Assembly (NCBI GenBank): GCA_032173965.1
Contig: CM063284.1
Span: forward strand, 118,394,410-118,458,409
From: Sitta carolinensis
Taxonomy: Eukaryota; Chordata; Aves; Passeriformes; Sittidae
Length of the DNA: 64,000 nt
Reading direction: 5' to 3'
The translations under genes and the position numbers were made by a program. How positions within the stretch are numbered: position 1 is the stretch's first letter; the number at the start of each line of letters is the position of its first letter. Below are positions 1 to 27,248 of the stretch, piece by piece. The notes beneath the pieces are model-generated. The model was not told where the DNA came from. It saw nothing but the letters and a program-made list of their open reading frames with translations, and made no database searches.

Positions 1-459
1 CATGTCCTGAGAAATCCATTTAATATACTTTATTGAACTTAAGCAGTCACTCTTCCAGTTGTCCACTAGTGAGGTTAGCCTAAAAAACCAAAGGGAATAG
101 TTGTCTAAATTGCTCCATTACATTTTTTTTTCTTAACTTATTCAAGGGCATCCTTAATTCACCAGTTATTTGGAAAAAAAAAAACCAACAAAACAACAAC
201 AACAACAAATACTAGCCACATAAAAATCATCCAAGTAAACTTGTGGGCAGTAGGGGAGTTTGCTACAAACCATGAAATTTTGTCTGGATTTCATTACGGT
301 ATATACATATATATTATATATAAACACACAAAAATACATACATGCATACATAAAAAATATGCTTAAAATTGGTATTTGGTTGCATTTTTAGTATGTGATA
401 TATATACTAGCAAGCAGTTAGAAAAACATACTTTAAAAAATAAAAATCAAGTGACCAAC
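1..459 (-). other. PDE7A: PDE7A intron 4, partial
   Basis: This begins with the exon 4 donor (gttggt) and runs off the window. It is AT-rich. It contains an A-rich/CAA-type stretch at about 174-211 and a TA/CA microsatellite-like patch at about 298-350. I see no exon in it. Confidence 0.85.
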
Positions 460-611
460 CTTTGCTTGTCCATTATAATCATCATCTAAAATGTTTGAAG
501 AATTTGGAACAGTGATACCACGGAAAAAACGGGAAGATCTCAGGTATCGCTGGAAACTAAGCAACCTTCTCACATTTCTTGCAGACACAGAGACCTCGAT
601 TTCAGAATTTG
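460..611 (-). CDS. PDE7A: PDE7A coding exon 4
   Basis: The 152-nt exon completes the serine codon begun in exon 3 and encodes [20 protein letters not shown], then [11 protein letters not shown], then a segment ending [12 protein letters not shown] (about residues 96-145 of PDE7A1). The acceptor is preceded by a pyrimidine-rich tract ending TTTTTTGTAG. The donor is AAG|gttggt, a valid but weak GT donor. It ends in phase 0, as expected for the next exon, which begins the run into the catalytic domain. Relative to the human protein as recalled, changes cluster here: N for Q, V for I, and several in the RGTAVSNSLNIL stretch. No stop or frameshift interrupts it. Confidence 0.97.
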
Positions 612-3182
612 CTACAAAAAACAAGAAAATAAACACTCTCTCTAAAAAATCTTTATCAAAAAGACAAGTGCTTAGGGAAGTTTGGTATAAAGATAATGCA
701 ATTTTTTTGAGTTTCAAATGTTTCAGCACAAATACAGAGCCATGGATTAGAAAAAAAATATGTTCTGTGTAAGCATCCTGTGAAGAAAAATAAATACTTA
801 AATCATAGCAGCAACTTATCTTTTTAAGGAACTGTTATTGAAAGGACAAAAATACTACAGATATTGTTTAAAAACACACAGTACTGCAAACAAATTATTT
901 TTTGGAAAACTGCTGTCACGTATATGCATCCAATCCATGTCCCTAACAAATCACCTAAGATGATATGTACACCAGCAAGAGAGTATCAGAAACTGGGTGT
1001 TGATACAGGAGATACAAGCAGGCTTTAAGCGAGTACAAATTACTTTTATGAAGTTTAGAGCTCAGAAAATCTCTTTGACTCTACTACAGTGAAGTTTAAA
1101 AGACACTAAAGTAATTTTGGTGCTTTTGCAAATAACTGCACCCTTCTGCCAAACAATTATGACATTTACATTCACAGCCTATCTAATTCTGTTTCCCAGT
1201 ATGGTGAAAACACAACAGAAAATTATTTCAGTGTCTTTTCAAAGATTAATCCAAATATTTTCCTTTTTATTAGGTTAACTGATTTATACAAATGACTAAT
1301 ACTCGTTTATGTCCAGTTACACTTGATATGCCTGAAATGTTTTAGAAACTCCAGCATCGAACTACACAGAGCCACAGCTCCTTTGCAGCAAGCCAGATAT
1401 TCTCTTTTGAAATACATTAGGCCAAACTCAGCCTTTACTTTCTTTTCAACAGTGTTTCCCACATATAACAAGCAGGAAACCAATAATCTTACTTAGACAG
1501 TCAACTCAACCTGCCTGAAATGACTCATGTTAAATAATAAAATTTTAAAGAGGTATTAAGTAAGAGGTATTAAGTAAGGGAATACTTAAAAGCCAACACG
1601 TTCTTTTTAAAAAATGCAGATCGTCATAAACAACATGATCACAACTCTGTAGCACACATCTCTTGTCCTTCCAAAAACCAGACATATTAGAAGTTTGTGA
1701 AGTAAGGAGTTACAACTTCAGTTCTTGAAGTCAATCTAAAATGCTGTACACAGGAAGGTGTGGCCTTATTGACAATCTGAACTAAAAGCCTCAGTGATCC
1801 ATAGTGACAGTAGCTTAATTCTACATAAGATAAATCTTCATCCATTTAAATTGTTTTCCCTGCAGAAGTTCCAATCTACTTTCTGTTCTGTGCTAGCTCA
1901 TAAATATATTAATATTAAATTAATATATTAATTTCCAAACCACACTTAATAAAGCACCTCTAAATAGAGCTGACAGTGGCATGATCATAGCATATCTAAT
2001 CAAACACAGCATCATTCCCTATCAACTGTCTGTGTTAACAGAGATTAAACTAACACAACTGAATGTCCTTTCAGACATGCCTGAAACACTTCATCAAGAC
2101 ACTGAAGTTCAGGGCCAACACAGACATCTGCACATGATGTATCCTTCTTCAAGCTATCATTCTCAAGGCCAACGGCTCTTCCTCTGAAGACACTGGTACC
2201 AATAATATATCCCAGTTTATATATTAAGTAAACAGATGTACCACATACGATAAAGGTTGCTTATAAAGCAACATTCATGTGTACAGCAGGAAAATAAATA
2301 GATTCTGTCATGCTACATTACTCTACCAATATTTCTAAGCACATTTGTGACCACGAGGTTACAGTCTGAGCACAGCAGAACAGAGAAGCAGGGAGCAATA
2401 CAGCTGCTGCTAATGCAGTACATGTTATGGGTAAGAAGTTTATCCCCCTCAATCTTGATCCAATTCCTTAAGAGCCAAATTTCAAAATAGAAATTATTGG
2501 GTTGAAAATAAAATAATATAAAATGGTTTATTTTAGGTCATAAAATGATCTAAGATGATCTAAAATATCCAAAGTCACACACAAAGGCCAGAAACTTCAC
2601 TACATGTCAATTAAACAAAACATTTAAAGTAGGAAAATTAGTGCTTTTCTGGAAGCATAGGTGATTTTCTTTTTCCTCAAGTACTCTTCTACAGATCTAC
2701 AGTTAAAAACTCTTTTTTGTTGTCATGCTACAAATTAAATTTCACCATCACAGGCACCACCAATTAATCTTGGACAGAATAGTATGATGTAGGTACTACA
2801 AGTAAAACAGCTTCTGGCAGCAAAGTACACAACAGAACACAGAAATGCAGTAATTTGGCAGTACAGGGCTACACCTCATAAGTCATTTAAGAGGAATTGC
2901 ACATCTTCTTGCTTCAGGATTTTTTCTGATGATGATAGAGGTATAGAGGCAAATCAAGAGATACTTGATTTTCTGTGAAGACGAACCATCATTCTCTTTC
3001 CAATATGCTATTGACACTTATTCATCTTACAAATATGTTTAAATTCTCTAAATTATCACCAATTTGCATAGCTCCTAAACCACTACTATTACACATTAAT
3101 CCTACTTTTTCTACCCCTTATTAAAAGAAAAAAAACAAAGCCTACATTTTTCCTGCTTTCCTATCAGCAATGCTGCTTATTA

Positions 3183-3880
3183 CAGAATCACAGAACAGGT
3201 AAGGTAGGAAAGTACCAAATGAGGTTCATCTGGTCCAACTCTGCTCAAGTAGACTACACTGCCCAGAACCATCTCCCAAAGGCCTTTGTGCATCTCCAAG
3301 GATGGAGACTCCACAACCTCTCTGGGCACCCTGTGCCAACAATTGGTCACCTACCCTCACAGTGAAAAAGTGTTTTCTGATGTGCACCAGTTTGTGCCTA
3401 TTGTGTCTGGTCCTCGCACTGGGCACCACTGAAAAGAGCCTGGCTCTGTCCCCTTTGCACTTTCCCTTCAGATATTTGTATACACTGAGAAGTTTCCCCT
3501 TGAGCCTTCTGTAGGCTGAACAGTCCCAGCTTTCTCAGCAGCACTTTAATCTTCCTCACCCTTCACTGGACTCTCTCTGGTATATCCATATCTCTCTTTT
3601 ACTTGGGAGCCCAGACTGACACTCCAGGTGAGGCCTCTCCAGTGCTACTTATAGGAGAGGGAGCACCCCCCTCTCCCTGCTGGCAACATTCCTCCTAAGG
3701 CAGCCATTAGTTTTCTTTGCAGAAAGGGGATATGGCTGGCTCACGTTTAACTCGGTGTCCAGCAGGAGGCCCAGTTCCTTTTCTGCCAAGCCACTGTGCA
3801 GACGGTTGCGCCCTGCGGCTGCTGGGGCCTGGGGCTGCTCCTCCTCATTGGCTGGGCTTTGTGCATCCCTTTGAGCTGTT
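3183..3880 (-). mobile_element. CR1 LINE fragment (3' region), antisense to the window
   Basis: The plus strand begins CAGAATCACAGAACAGG and continues with the characteristic CR1 3'-UTR/ORF2-end series in reverse complement: a TCCAACTC stretch, GGATGGAGACTCCACAACCT, CTCACAGTGAAAAAGTG, a cluster resembling the reverse complement of the ORF2 C-terminal coding region, and near the right end GTGTCCAGCAGGAGGCCC and TTTTCTGCCAAGCC. This places the LINE 3' end at about 3183 and the 5'-truncated end at about 3880. It is degraded and has no intact frame. It is oriented the same way as PDE7A, within intron 3. Confidence 0.93.
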
Positions 3881-6741
3881 AGTTACTGCACACGGACAGC
3901 CCAAGCTAGGTAGTAACAACTTGACTAAATAAATGTCTTTAACCTTTAGATCTGAAATAATCAGAGTAACTTCCAAATGAGAAAAGAGATTTTAAGCCTT
4001 GCCATCCCTCTGCAGCTCCAGAGCGCCAGATCTGTGGGACTACACCAACCCAAAAACTAAATTTCTCTCTCTAACAGTTAAATATTTAACCCAGGACAAT
4101 TCAGAATAAGTGAGTCAGATGCAGAGGTTTGACAGGTTATTAATTTAAAGGGGAGGCTGAAATAGAAAATATCTGGCTTTCAAGGAAGGGGGTGAGGGGA
4201 AGATACGTTCTTCAGCTGTGGAACACTGATAGCTACGGTGCCTGCCTTTTCCTTGCCCTCACAGATAAATTATTATTAGGGATACAAAAAACAAGTGCTC
4301 TTTTGGTGTTGGCAGAACAGCTAAGGCCTGTTAATGGAAAAGACTGGTAAAATGAATGATACAGTTGTGCAATGGAAACTTGGCATTTCCCTCCTGGCAC
4401 ATTCATTCCCTTTAGATGTATGATTAATATGAGAATGACAACCTCCCCTCTTCTATCACGAGTCATGAAAAGAGATGCTAATTTCAGAGACCTTACCAAA
4501 CCAAGGTTCAGTAATGTACAGAGATCATGGAAAGAAGACAGTGAAGAATGAGTGCATTGCATTTGCTCATGAATAAGCATGCTGCAAAAACATCTCTCCC
4601 CCAGCCCAAACATCCTTCCTTTCATTTGAAGCCTTCAGTGTGCTAAATGTCCTTCTAATATCCAATATTGACCATTTGCTCTCAAGGACATTTTAAGGAC
4701 AAATTAGAACAATAAAGTAAATATTACATTTACAGCCTTGTGAACGGAAAGAGAATGAAAGCAAAGTTGGGATGATGGGCACATTAAGAAGGACACTACA
4801 GCACTGAGAAGTGCTTTTGATGCAAGGAACCAGAGGTGAACTGTAGGCCTTACTCAACAGCAACTGTCCTATGACATTCCTTTGAAAGTTCGAGAGTTTA
4901 TCATCCGAAGTACGATCCAAAGTTTTGGGGCTTTTTGTTTGTTTGATTAAAATGGTTATATTCCTGTTTCTAAGCATCTTAAGTGAGATACTGGTGTAAT
5001 AAAAATTCCTTTCTCTAAAATAAAGAAAAATAAATATTGGTTATTAATATCAGTTATTTTGCTAATGTGGTGCACATATAGCAATAAAATAACACAAGTT
5101 GCCTTCATGCAACAGATTGTCATCTGTATTCCGAAACACTAATTTTAATCTCTTCCCACTGCCAATCTTAACTTCATGAAAACCTAAAACAACCCACATT
5201 TTAGCATATTTCAAAGGGATATTAAATATTTATTTTTCTCATGCCAATATAAAAGTTCAAAGGAAGAAAAGACAAGTGATAATCATTTAAAAGACCACAA
5301 TATACTCATGGATTTACTCTCAAAACTTTTGTATCTTTTCTATAGTAAGGACACAAAAGGAAGAATGATAATTATGGTTGGTTTAATTGTTAATGGAACC
5401 ATAAATCCTAGCAATATACTTCAATTTTCTTATAATGCAAAGATAGACTTACATCCTCTGATGGGAATCTGGTCAAAACAAGGCTATCTGTGATAAGAAC
5501 TTTAGCTCAATTTCTTTCTTGCTACAGCCCAAAAGGCAGAGAGAAAACTATTCATTATAAAAAGCACTGAGTTTTGCTACATACCAATAGAAAGAGCATA
5601 ATTGAGGATCCTGGGTATCACTGCCACTAAAAACAATTTGAAAAAAAAAAGGATCCTTCCTATAGTAGAATGTAAAACGTGAACTTTGAGGTGCACAGGC
5701 CCACCAGAGGAGGCTTTTCCCCAAAAAATATGAAGGAATTACCTTCTTTTAATGGAAGCGATATCTCACAATTCTTCCATATTAACCCAATCGCACATTT
5801 ATTATTTTTACATAGCAGATACTATCATTAAACCTGACATATCATCTGAAACTTTCCACTACCTGTAAATATTTATTGGAAAAGAACATTCCATTTCACA
5901 TGCGAATTAAAACCATCTTTGTAAGGACACACATTTCTAAAGCTGCATCTTTCCAGGACACAAATAATTTTCAATTTATGAATAATTTGAAAGCATTATC
6001 TAGCATTTCACACCACTAGAGGGACCCATAAGCGTTCTAATTTCACATCTATTCCCATCAAACCATTAAGATATGCACGATATTAAAACCATGAACATTT
6101 TTTTTAATTAAGTCCTGCTATTTAACTCTCCTCTATGTTTACCACTCATGGTTTGAATTTTAAAATATTTTTACGACATTCAGTACCCAAGTATTATATA
6201 AAACTATAACTTCATTTGGAAGATATAGTTTTAATAAAGATTTTAAAGTTACATAAAAAGACTAATTTAGACTATTGGGGTCTAAATTACCTCATTATAG
6301 CTCCTGTCTTCCTTAGAACCACTTAGAAGCCTTGCTAAGCATCATTGTAAAGCACTAAACTCCTTCTGCCTAAAAAAATATTAAGCCGTACTGTTTGGGC
6401 TTTAATGTACAATATCTAACTATATACACATTCATAATTTTTTTTAATTTTCCAAATATTTTCCATTATTTTTCAAATAATAATGACTGCTGAAAAATAT
6501 GCTGTGGGTTAAGGATTCATGAAATAAACATGGCTTTGCAAGTGTCTTCTGACTGACTGGAATCAGAAAAAAACATTTACGTTTCAAGAAACTCTAGTAG
6601 TTCCACAGCTCTGTTAAAAACTAGTGGTTTTTATCAGATGCTTCCTGATGGAGGGGAAGTGCTAGGCATCACCACCACCAAGATAACTTTTCCTGAAGGA
6701 TCTTACTGAGCAAAAGGATGTCATTGCCTTAGCAAAGCACA

Positions 6742-6885
6742 GAGCCACAGAACCATAGAATAATTTAGGTGGGAAGGGACAGAAGAGACTTCCAAAAGTC
6801 CTTTAGTCTAACCCCCTGTTCAAAGCACAGCTAATTTGAGAGAAGTTACTCAAAGTGAAGGGATCAGACTACTTCAGTATGAAGT
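6742..6885 (-). mobile_element. Short CR1 LINE fragment, 3' end
   Basis: ACCATAGAATAATTTAGG is followed by GGGAAGGGACAG, a TCTAACCCCCTGTTCAAAGC stretch and AAGTTACTCAAAG, which follows the reverse complement of a CR1 3' end. It is more diverged than the 3183 copy and strongly 5'-truncated. Confidence 0.78.
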
Positions 6886-9580
6886 AAGTGCCAATTCTCC
6901 AATGGCACTAAGTCATTGCTCAGCAAAGTGTAAGAAAAACCATAATGAAAAGGTATCTATAGGACTTTACTTACTTTATCTCTTTTGAATTTTGGTACAT
7001 CTTACTATTTCTGTAAATGCCTCAGAAAAGATATAAAATTAGATAAATTAAGCCATGACATTTCTGTGCTGGAATGAGTAACATTTTGCAATCTCAGGAC
7101 CAGGAAACTACATACAAGGCAGTCTTTCCATAGCAATTTACTGAACCATAATCCCAGCAATCCTGCAGTTGTGTTTTTGGGGTTTTATTAACTTGAATCC
7201 ACTCATTGGGCAGGGCAAATCTGCAATTCACAATAGCATAATGTGAACTAAGAAACCTCACTGAAACTAAATATTTAGAGGAAGATCACCAGAACACAAA
7301 TATACAAAGTATATACAAACACAGCCTCTACAAAACGGGTTATGTCATGCTAATCAAGACACTAATCCTCCTGAAGAACACAATACATAACGGTTCAAAA
7401 CTCTTTTCCCAAAAGGATAATATATTCCAGATCATCACCAAATTATTTTCTTGCTGTCTTCCCAGAAAAACCCGCCTCTCTTCAGTGTCCTAGAAATTTA
7501 CAGTAAAAAATTACAGAACCCTCAACTCATCTTTTTTGTTTATTATTTTATCACCAGAAACAAAAGAATTGAAAAATAACCCATCATGGATAACAGAAAA
7601 ATAACTTCTTTTACCAGTCTATATGATGGTCAATACAGAAAGTCAAACTGGGAGCAGAAATGAAAACAAAAGGATCTTCACAAATTTTCTACCAAATTGT
7701 CCAGTATACAAAATAAAAAAAAACCAAAAAACTTTCCAAATAAGGTACTTGGAGAAAGAACACATTGGAGAGGTTCAAAAGAAATGGGGGAAAAAATAGA
7801 ATGTATCTCTATCTTTTTCTATGGTCAAACTTAAGCCAGCAATGAAACACAGAGTGGCCTGTACCTGTGCAAGACTCCAGAGCACACATGCTGTTTAACA
7901 GTAGCTTGGAAAGAAGAAACTGTATGTAAAACAAATATTTAGAATAAATTAAAAAAAAAAAAAAAACAAACCTGCTCTGTATTCTCAACTGGCACTTTTT
8001 ATCCCCAAATCTCCCTTAACCAAGCTTGCTTCAAGCTCACTCTTCATTTGGCCAATACAGCTGTATTTGGAGCATTTTCTGTGATTTCCCCTTGTGTGAC
8101 TGCATTCTCCAAACTAAATCAAAATCAAAATTTCTCTCACACTTTGGAACACAATTTATTTAAATAATCTGAACTGTGAATAATTAGGCAACTATTTCAG
8201 AATTGCATCATTCACAGAAAGACAGCTTTTGAAGAAATCTCTCAAGTACAAGCTTTTTACTCCTCAGTGATGGTGTTATCAAAAGGAAACAAGTCAAGCT
8301 ATGATCACACATCTTCTTGCATTACTTTATTCATTGTGAAACTTGCCTTTCTTCACAGCAGACTGCTGAACAAGACAGACAATTACTGTTAAACAACCAA
8401 ATAGGTAATTCTTCTATTTTCTTGAAACAAAAAAGGGCATTGAAATTCATCTGGACCCTGCATAGTTTATCTCAATCTCTAGATGGTATCATCAAAAGCA
8501 TCATTAGCTGCTGCTACACAAGGATTTTTCGAATTGTTTCAGGCAATCAATTTGGATTTGCACTCTTGTCTCTTCTTCGAATTCTGGCCTCTCAGCCAAG
8601 GAAAGTCTCAATTCACTAGTCAAGGTAAACATTTTCCAAGGGTTCATGAGCTAAGAACCAGAAAACTGAGAACATCACTGAAACAGGACATGCTGACTTT
8701 TTGCCAGATCTCAGAATATCTTATAATGTGTTCCACGAACTATAATTTCCAAGTAAACAGTCCCGAAGGTTGCATAATGAAGGTATACTCTGAAATTACA
8801 TCACATATTTGCACTCTCAAGAAAGAAAATTAAGATTTATCCATCACCTATAAAAACATCCTTTCCTGTTTTTCCATTCCCCCCTAAAAAGGCTCCATAC
8901 ATAGCTAAGGAGAAGAACCATCTAAGTCTCAATGCAGTCTTATACTGCACCATTATACTATATGCAAGCAACTATTTTCTTCAAAATTGAGCATTCCTGA
9001 ACGCTACCAAATGCATACTGATTAATTCAAAATCCTTTCTTCTTTCTAAGATAGCTTAACTCAGATGTGACAGATTCAGTTATCTATAAAACACAAAACA
9101 GAGCCCCACGTGTTGGCAACATCATCATCTCCCCATAGAAGCATGCTCAGATGAGACTGGAACAAGAGAATTCTAAAAACCTTTTGATTTGCTCTTACTT
9201 ATTCTGAGCCAGGCACAACAGGAAAAGCAAGAAGAAAACCACATTTCTTCCCTGCGAAACCAAAGTATTCATTTTTCTATCTGTCTCCTCCAGACTATAT
9301 GCAACAACCTGATCCTAAAAGGATGCTTAAAAGCATTAATTTCAGCTGTATCTGCATATGACACTTCTCAATATTTTTTTCTGTTATCTTAATTATTCAT
9401 TTGATCCTTATCATTTTGGCTTCATTTCCTCACTATAGCATACTGTACATATCACTGTGCACATTCATTGTTTGGGGTTTTTTCAGGAGAAACAGAGTGA
9501 TTAGGTCACATTATATATGCCTTTGTTTGTGCATGCTAGAAACACCTCCAACAATCAAAATTTCTTAAGTGTAGTTGTGT

Positions 9581-9608
9581 GTATGTGTGTGTGTGTACAC
9601 ACACATAC
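9581..9608. repeat. GT/AC microsatellite forming an inverted repeat
   Basis: GTAT followed by six GT units runs directly into four AC units and ATAC, so the two halves are complementary and could fold as a hairpin or cruciform. Confidence 0.85.
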
Positions 9609-12600
9609 ATATACAAAAAACAGACATTACTAACAACCTCTCAATAGCAAAACAAAGCCTAAAACTTTATTGCTGGTTTACTATTTCTGAAAAAAAGAAT
9701 ATTTTTATCTTGTCACTTACCAATTCTTCTACCAAATATTTTGTTTCAAGTTAGCTTTTATCAACATATTCTGACAACACTGAAGACTGCATTACTGTCT
9801 ATGATGTCTTGAGTAAAGTAAAGTTTGAAGTATTCATGTAAACCACAGCCTATTTGTAAACCAGAAAACAGTAAGAGTGATTATAACCAATGCAACACTT
9901 TTTCAGTAACTTCCCTGAAAACCAAACAGTACATGCTGTATTCTCACAGCCAACTGCAAGATTCCTTTTTGTTTCTCATGGAGTGAAAAACAGATCCCGT
10001 GTTCTACAGTCCATTCAATAAAACATTATAGTGTATGAATTTTACTGTGCAACATTGAATTCAGAGGAAGAAAGCTGTGTGGTAGCTCTCTCCATTCCAG
10101 AAATGGTGGATTTAAGATGCTATCTTGACGTTACGCCCATAGTCCCACACAGCATAACCAAGAGAACGCACTAAGAGAAAACCTACTAAGTGATGACCTA
10201 ACATTAACCAACTGCCAACCAACAAGAATAATATAATCCTGACTTTCCCCATTCACCAGGAAGCAGTGTTGTTAAAATAAATATTTGTTTATTAAGCTAT
10301 TCCTCTTGGCAGTTCCTGCAATTACCTATAAAAAGGCAACTTCTGGAATAATAGATTATGTAGAAGGAAAACTACCATCCAACAAAGTTAGCTTGATCAT
10401 CAGTCAAATCCTGCATTTAATAATCCTCAGATGTGACTCCCATTACACTGTCTCTAAAAATAATAAAATTTTTCCAACCATCTTCCTAAAACCAAATTTT
10501 CTACAAGTTACTGTTGAGAATACTTCTAATCAGGTTAGAAACTTGAATATTCATATATCAATTACAGAATTCTGGGATGAAGATAGAGATGCTGAGTTTA
10601 TAATGCCTAAGAAGATAGAGAAGAAAACTTTAGAAATAAGTGCTGACAAACTTTACTTCAGCAACACTGAATTTGCAAGTTCAAATAGCGTTATGAAGCA
10701 AAGTAATGCATTTAAAATTCAGTACTCTTCCACCCTATCAGTAAAATACTGGGTTAAGAGCCTATCAATAAAATATTAGAAAAGAGACTGGTCAGCATAT
10801 TATTAGCTAAACCTTCTGAAAGACATACAAGTTCTTCTCAAAACATCATTGACAGAAAAAGAAAACAATCCTGAACAACCAAAGTTAGCTAAGCAAAACA
10901 CAGAACAGCATAATGCTTCAGCACTGTGACTAACAGCCACTATGTAAGGCCTCTGCAAAACACATGAGCAGTGATCACTGCAAAATATTTAGAACCACAG
11001 AATAAAGCTTGTGGATAGTACAAGAAAGTTACAGTGAAACTATACAAACACAATGGAGGAAGCATGTCCATGCATTACAGATGTTCAGGATACAGCTGTG
11101 GTAGGGAGAAAAAAAAAAAGGCAACATTCAGATGGTTTAGTCTGCTCCAGCTGCAAAGCAGACCCTTTCCAGTTCAGTATTCACCCCAAGCAAAGAAGAG
11201 CTGACTGACTCTTCTCACACATTATTATATTGTGTGAATATTTTTCAGTCGTTTACCTCTATGTGGCAAAATCAACTCCTTCTGAAGTAACTGGGAGAGG
11301 GCAGGGAGAATATCCTAAAAATTAGGTCAAGTCCGATTTCTGCAACTTCTCTCTTTTGGCTGTCTCACAGTGCATTACTAAATCTCTTTGGCTTAAAACA
11401 ATTAAGGAAACACGGATCAGGACTAAACTAGTGTTGCAGAGAGAAAGAAAACGTTTTATGGATAATAAAGAATCCCACATTTATGTAAATTACTACATAA
11501 CCTACTGATATGGTGAGAGATGGTGCTGAATTCCTTACTTTGAAAGAAACTCCACGAAGTGGCAGGAGCCTGAAGTCGAAAGAGCAACTCTTCAACAGCT
11601 ACAATCCTGAAGTTCAAAAAATCTGACTATAATATGACAACTCTGAAAACTAACTCAGCAGCTGACTTGAGAGGGAAATTAAAGCCAAAGAATTTTTTGG
11701 GCCTCCTAGCAATATTTTTTGCTGTCATCAGACACCACAGGTGATGTTGCCAAAAGCTGGTGGCTGTGTCTGAACGAGTAGGGGCAAGGAGAAAACGTGT
11801 CAAAGTCCTTTTCCTGAATAGTCATGATCTGCCTGATGCACAGTCATCAGGATGGTAAGAAACAGTATGATGAGGACCACAGAAAATAGTTAATTTCACA
11901 ACGGCAATAATATCATATGTTGACTGCCTTTTAACAAGCAGTACTTTTAATACTTCTGTTAGTATTTTCCTATATCAGCATGAAATGCCACATATATATA
12001 TACACACAGAAAAAGACAGTTATGTACTTCATAAATTGCATGCTATTTCCACAAAAAAATTATTATACTCGATCAGGACTTGAAATTAAACTCTTATCCT
12101 CTTTATTGAAAAAAAATCTACATAGCACACTCTTCAAACTTTGTTTTCTCACCTATATTTATGAAACTTTTGAACCAAACTAAGAGTTTAAGAGTTTTAG
12201 AAATTATCTACTTTTAAAATTAATAACTTCGGATAAGATCAGAGTATAAGAACAGTTTCTGCCACTCACTTTAATTCATAAGGTAATTACGACAACCACA
12301 CTTACTACCATGAAATCAGCTTTACTAAATCCCTCCACTGCATTCAGAATATTTGGAATTGTGCTGATACAATGCTGGTATAGATCCTTTATGACAGTTA
12401 ACACATTCATTATTGGCATAATTTAATTAAGACTCAGATCCCCTGCACTTTTGCTGCATATTGGTTTGGTGGTGTTGAAAATTTTATATTACCACAACTA
12501 CTGACAAATTTAGTTGTAACAAAACAGACGGATAATTTTACTTTTTTCTCTACAAAAATATTCTTCTTGTAACACTTCTGAAAAAGATTCCTCAAACACA

Positions 12601-13106
12601 ATCAAGAAAATTTAAGCTGCCACTTTCTCCTAACACTTTAATTTTTATTTAAGGTTTGTCTCTGTCCAAAAATTTAAGTCCTAGCCACGCATTTGAGTAG
12701 ATGTAAATGTTAATTCATTATGATGAGGTTAAGAATATTGATTACTGTAATTCTGATCAAGCATCATCCTGGACAGGGCCTTTCTAGGGCTTTAAAAAAA
12801 CATTAAAGTATTCTCCACAACTGATTGTGTCTTCCAAGTAAGCACACAGCACCCACATCAGTAGCTGTTTAGAAGAGAAGTCTTCATTTCCATATGGATC
12901 CAGGTCTAAATTCAATGGGTTTAAAATTATAACTTTTTAAAAAAATATTTAGCAGTGAAGATTTTCCTCTTCTATTTTTGGTAATGAGCTAGAATGAAAG
13001 ATTTTCCTAAGAAGTATAAAAAAAATATAGTCTTGTTATAAGAGCTGCTGACTTTATTTTAGAGGCTCAGTAGTTAAAACTGATGGAAGCCTTTGTTTAT
13101 TTGTCA

Positions 13107-27188
<14,082 letters not shown>

Positions 27189-27248
27189 CTTAGAAGTAAT
27201 CCATTTGATAAGGATCAGAGCTAAACACCAGATCAATGCAATTCCCAT
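27189..27248 (-). CDS. PDE7A: PDE7A alternative first coding exon (PDE7A2 isoform, 20 codons)
   Basis: This short exon lies inside the 40-kb first intron of PDE7A1. Read on the minus strand it encodes 20 residues beginning MGIALIWCLALILI and ending KWITSK, followed by the donor AAG|gtaggc. It closely resembles the known PDE7A2-specific N-terminus, with conservative changes at residues 4 and 12. It ends in phase 0, so it joins in frame to exon 2 (AGA CGT, RRGAIS). The hydrophobic run at residues 3-17 fits the membrane or particulate association reported for PDE7A2, unlike soluble PDE7A1. The A2 protein therefore carries one RRGAIS motif (residues 21-26) instead of two. PDE7A2 is known mainly from skeletal muscle and heart. 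ATG context is mediocre (C at -3, G at +4). The 5' UTR boundary is not visible from sequence alone. Confidence 0.92.

Noticed and set aside
491..772. 93-codon plus-strand open frame over exon 4
   Set aside because: It is the antisense shadow of PDE7A exon 4 and its flanking intron.
3226..3932. Open frames of 67-71 codons around 3226-3932
   Set aside because: All lie in or beside a CR1 fragment and are remnants or chance frames, not host genes.
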